Assembly: GCA_016946835.1 (NCBI GenBank)
Contig: JACVTC010000036.1
Coordinates: 845,001-890,000 of the forward strand
Source of the DNA: Neocallimastix lanati (nom. inval.)
Lineage: Eukaryota; Neocallimastigomycota; Neocallimastigomycetes; Neocallimastigales; Neocallimastigaceae
Direction of reading: 5' to 3'
Length of the DNA stretch: 45,000 bases
The notes below the pieces were generated by a model that did not search any database, was not told the origin of the DNA, and was given only the letters and a program-made list of their open reading frames with translations. The position numbers and the translations under genes were made by a program. Shown one piece after another: positions 44,996 to 45,000 of the stretch (positions are counted from its first letter, which is position 1; each line of letters begins with the position of its first letter).

Positions 44996-45000
44996 GTAAA

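Overview
The window is nuclear DNA of a flagellated, intron-rich eukaryote with extreme A+T content. Introns and spacers are almost pure A/T, with long (AAT)n arrays. The base composition, fungal-type ribosomal protein, many short introns and flagellar genes (an intraflagellar transport subunit and an axonemal protein) best fit a zoosporic fungus, most likely an anaerobic gut fungus (Neocallimastigomycota). This assignment is inferred from composition and gene content, not from a search. All gene models were built by hand by joining exons across splice sites with phase checked at every junction.

Layout. 144-2478 (-): CFAP53-like axonemal coiled-coil protein, 3' part cut by the window edge. 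3378-4145 (-): ribosomal protein uL1/RPL10A. 4697-5744 (+): EF-hand protein with acidic N-terminus. 6936-15901 (+): complete IFT172, 27 exons, 1729 residues, with one U12-type AT-AC intron (9358-9479). 15902-22160: spacer holding decayed coding-like sequence, an interspersed repeat copy and a heptanucleotide minisatellite. 22161-25490 (+): PAS domain plus eIF2-alpha-kinase-type catalytic domain plus C-terminal membrane segment. 26565-27134: second copy of the interspersed repeat. 27614-31862 (-): ZWILCH, 14 exons, 634 residues. 31598-36918: gene-poor, with a decayed gene (-), a segmental duplication of the ZWILCH 5' region, and inside the duplicate a tRNA-derived SINE with 15-bp target-site duplications. 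36919-41679 (+): CAMK-like protein kinase with a very long Asn/Asp/Glu-rich N-terminus. 42387-43156 (-): PEX22-like membrane protein. 43558-44995 (+): APC7 (anaphase-promoting complex TPR subunit), cut by the right edge.

Themes. Flagellum (CFAP53, IFT172), mitotic checkpoint and exit (ZWILCH, APC7), signalling (two kinases), translation (RPL10A, and regulation of translation by the eIF2-alpha-type kinase) and peroxisome biogenesis (PEX22-like). There is no operon-like logic. The most notable items are the minor-spliceosome AT-AC intron, the PAS/eIF2-alpha-kinase/membrane fusion, the tRNA-SINE, the fungal RZZ subunit and a peroxin in a probable anaerobe.
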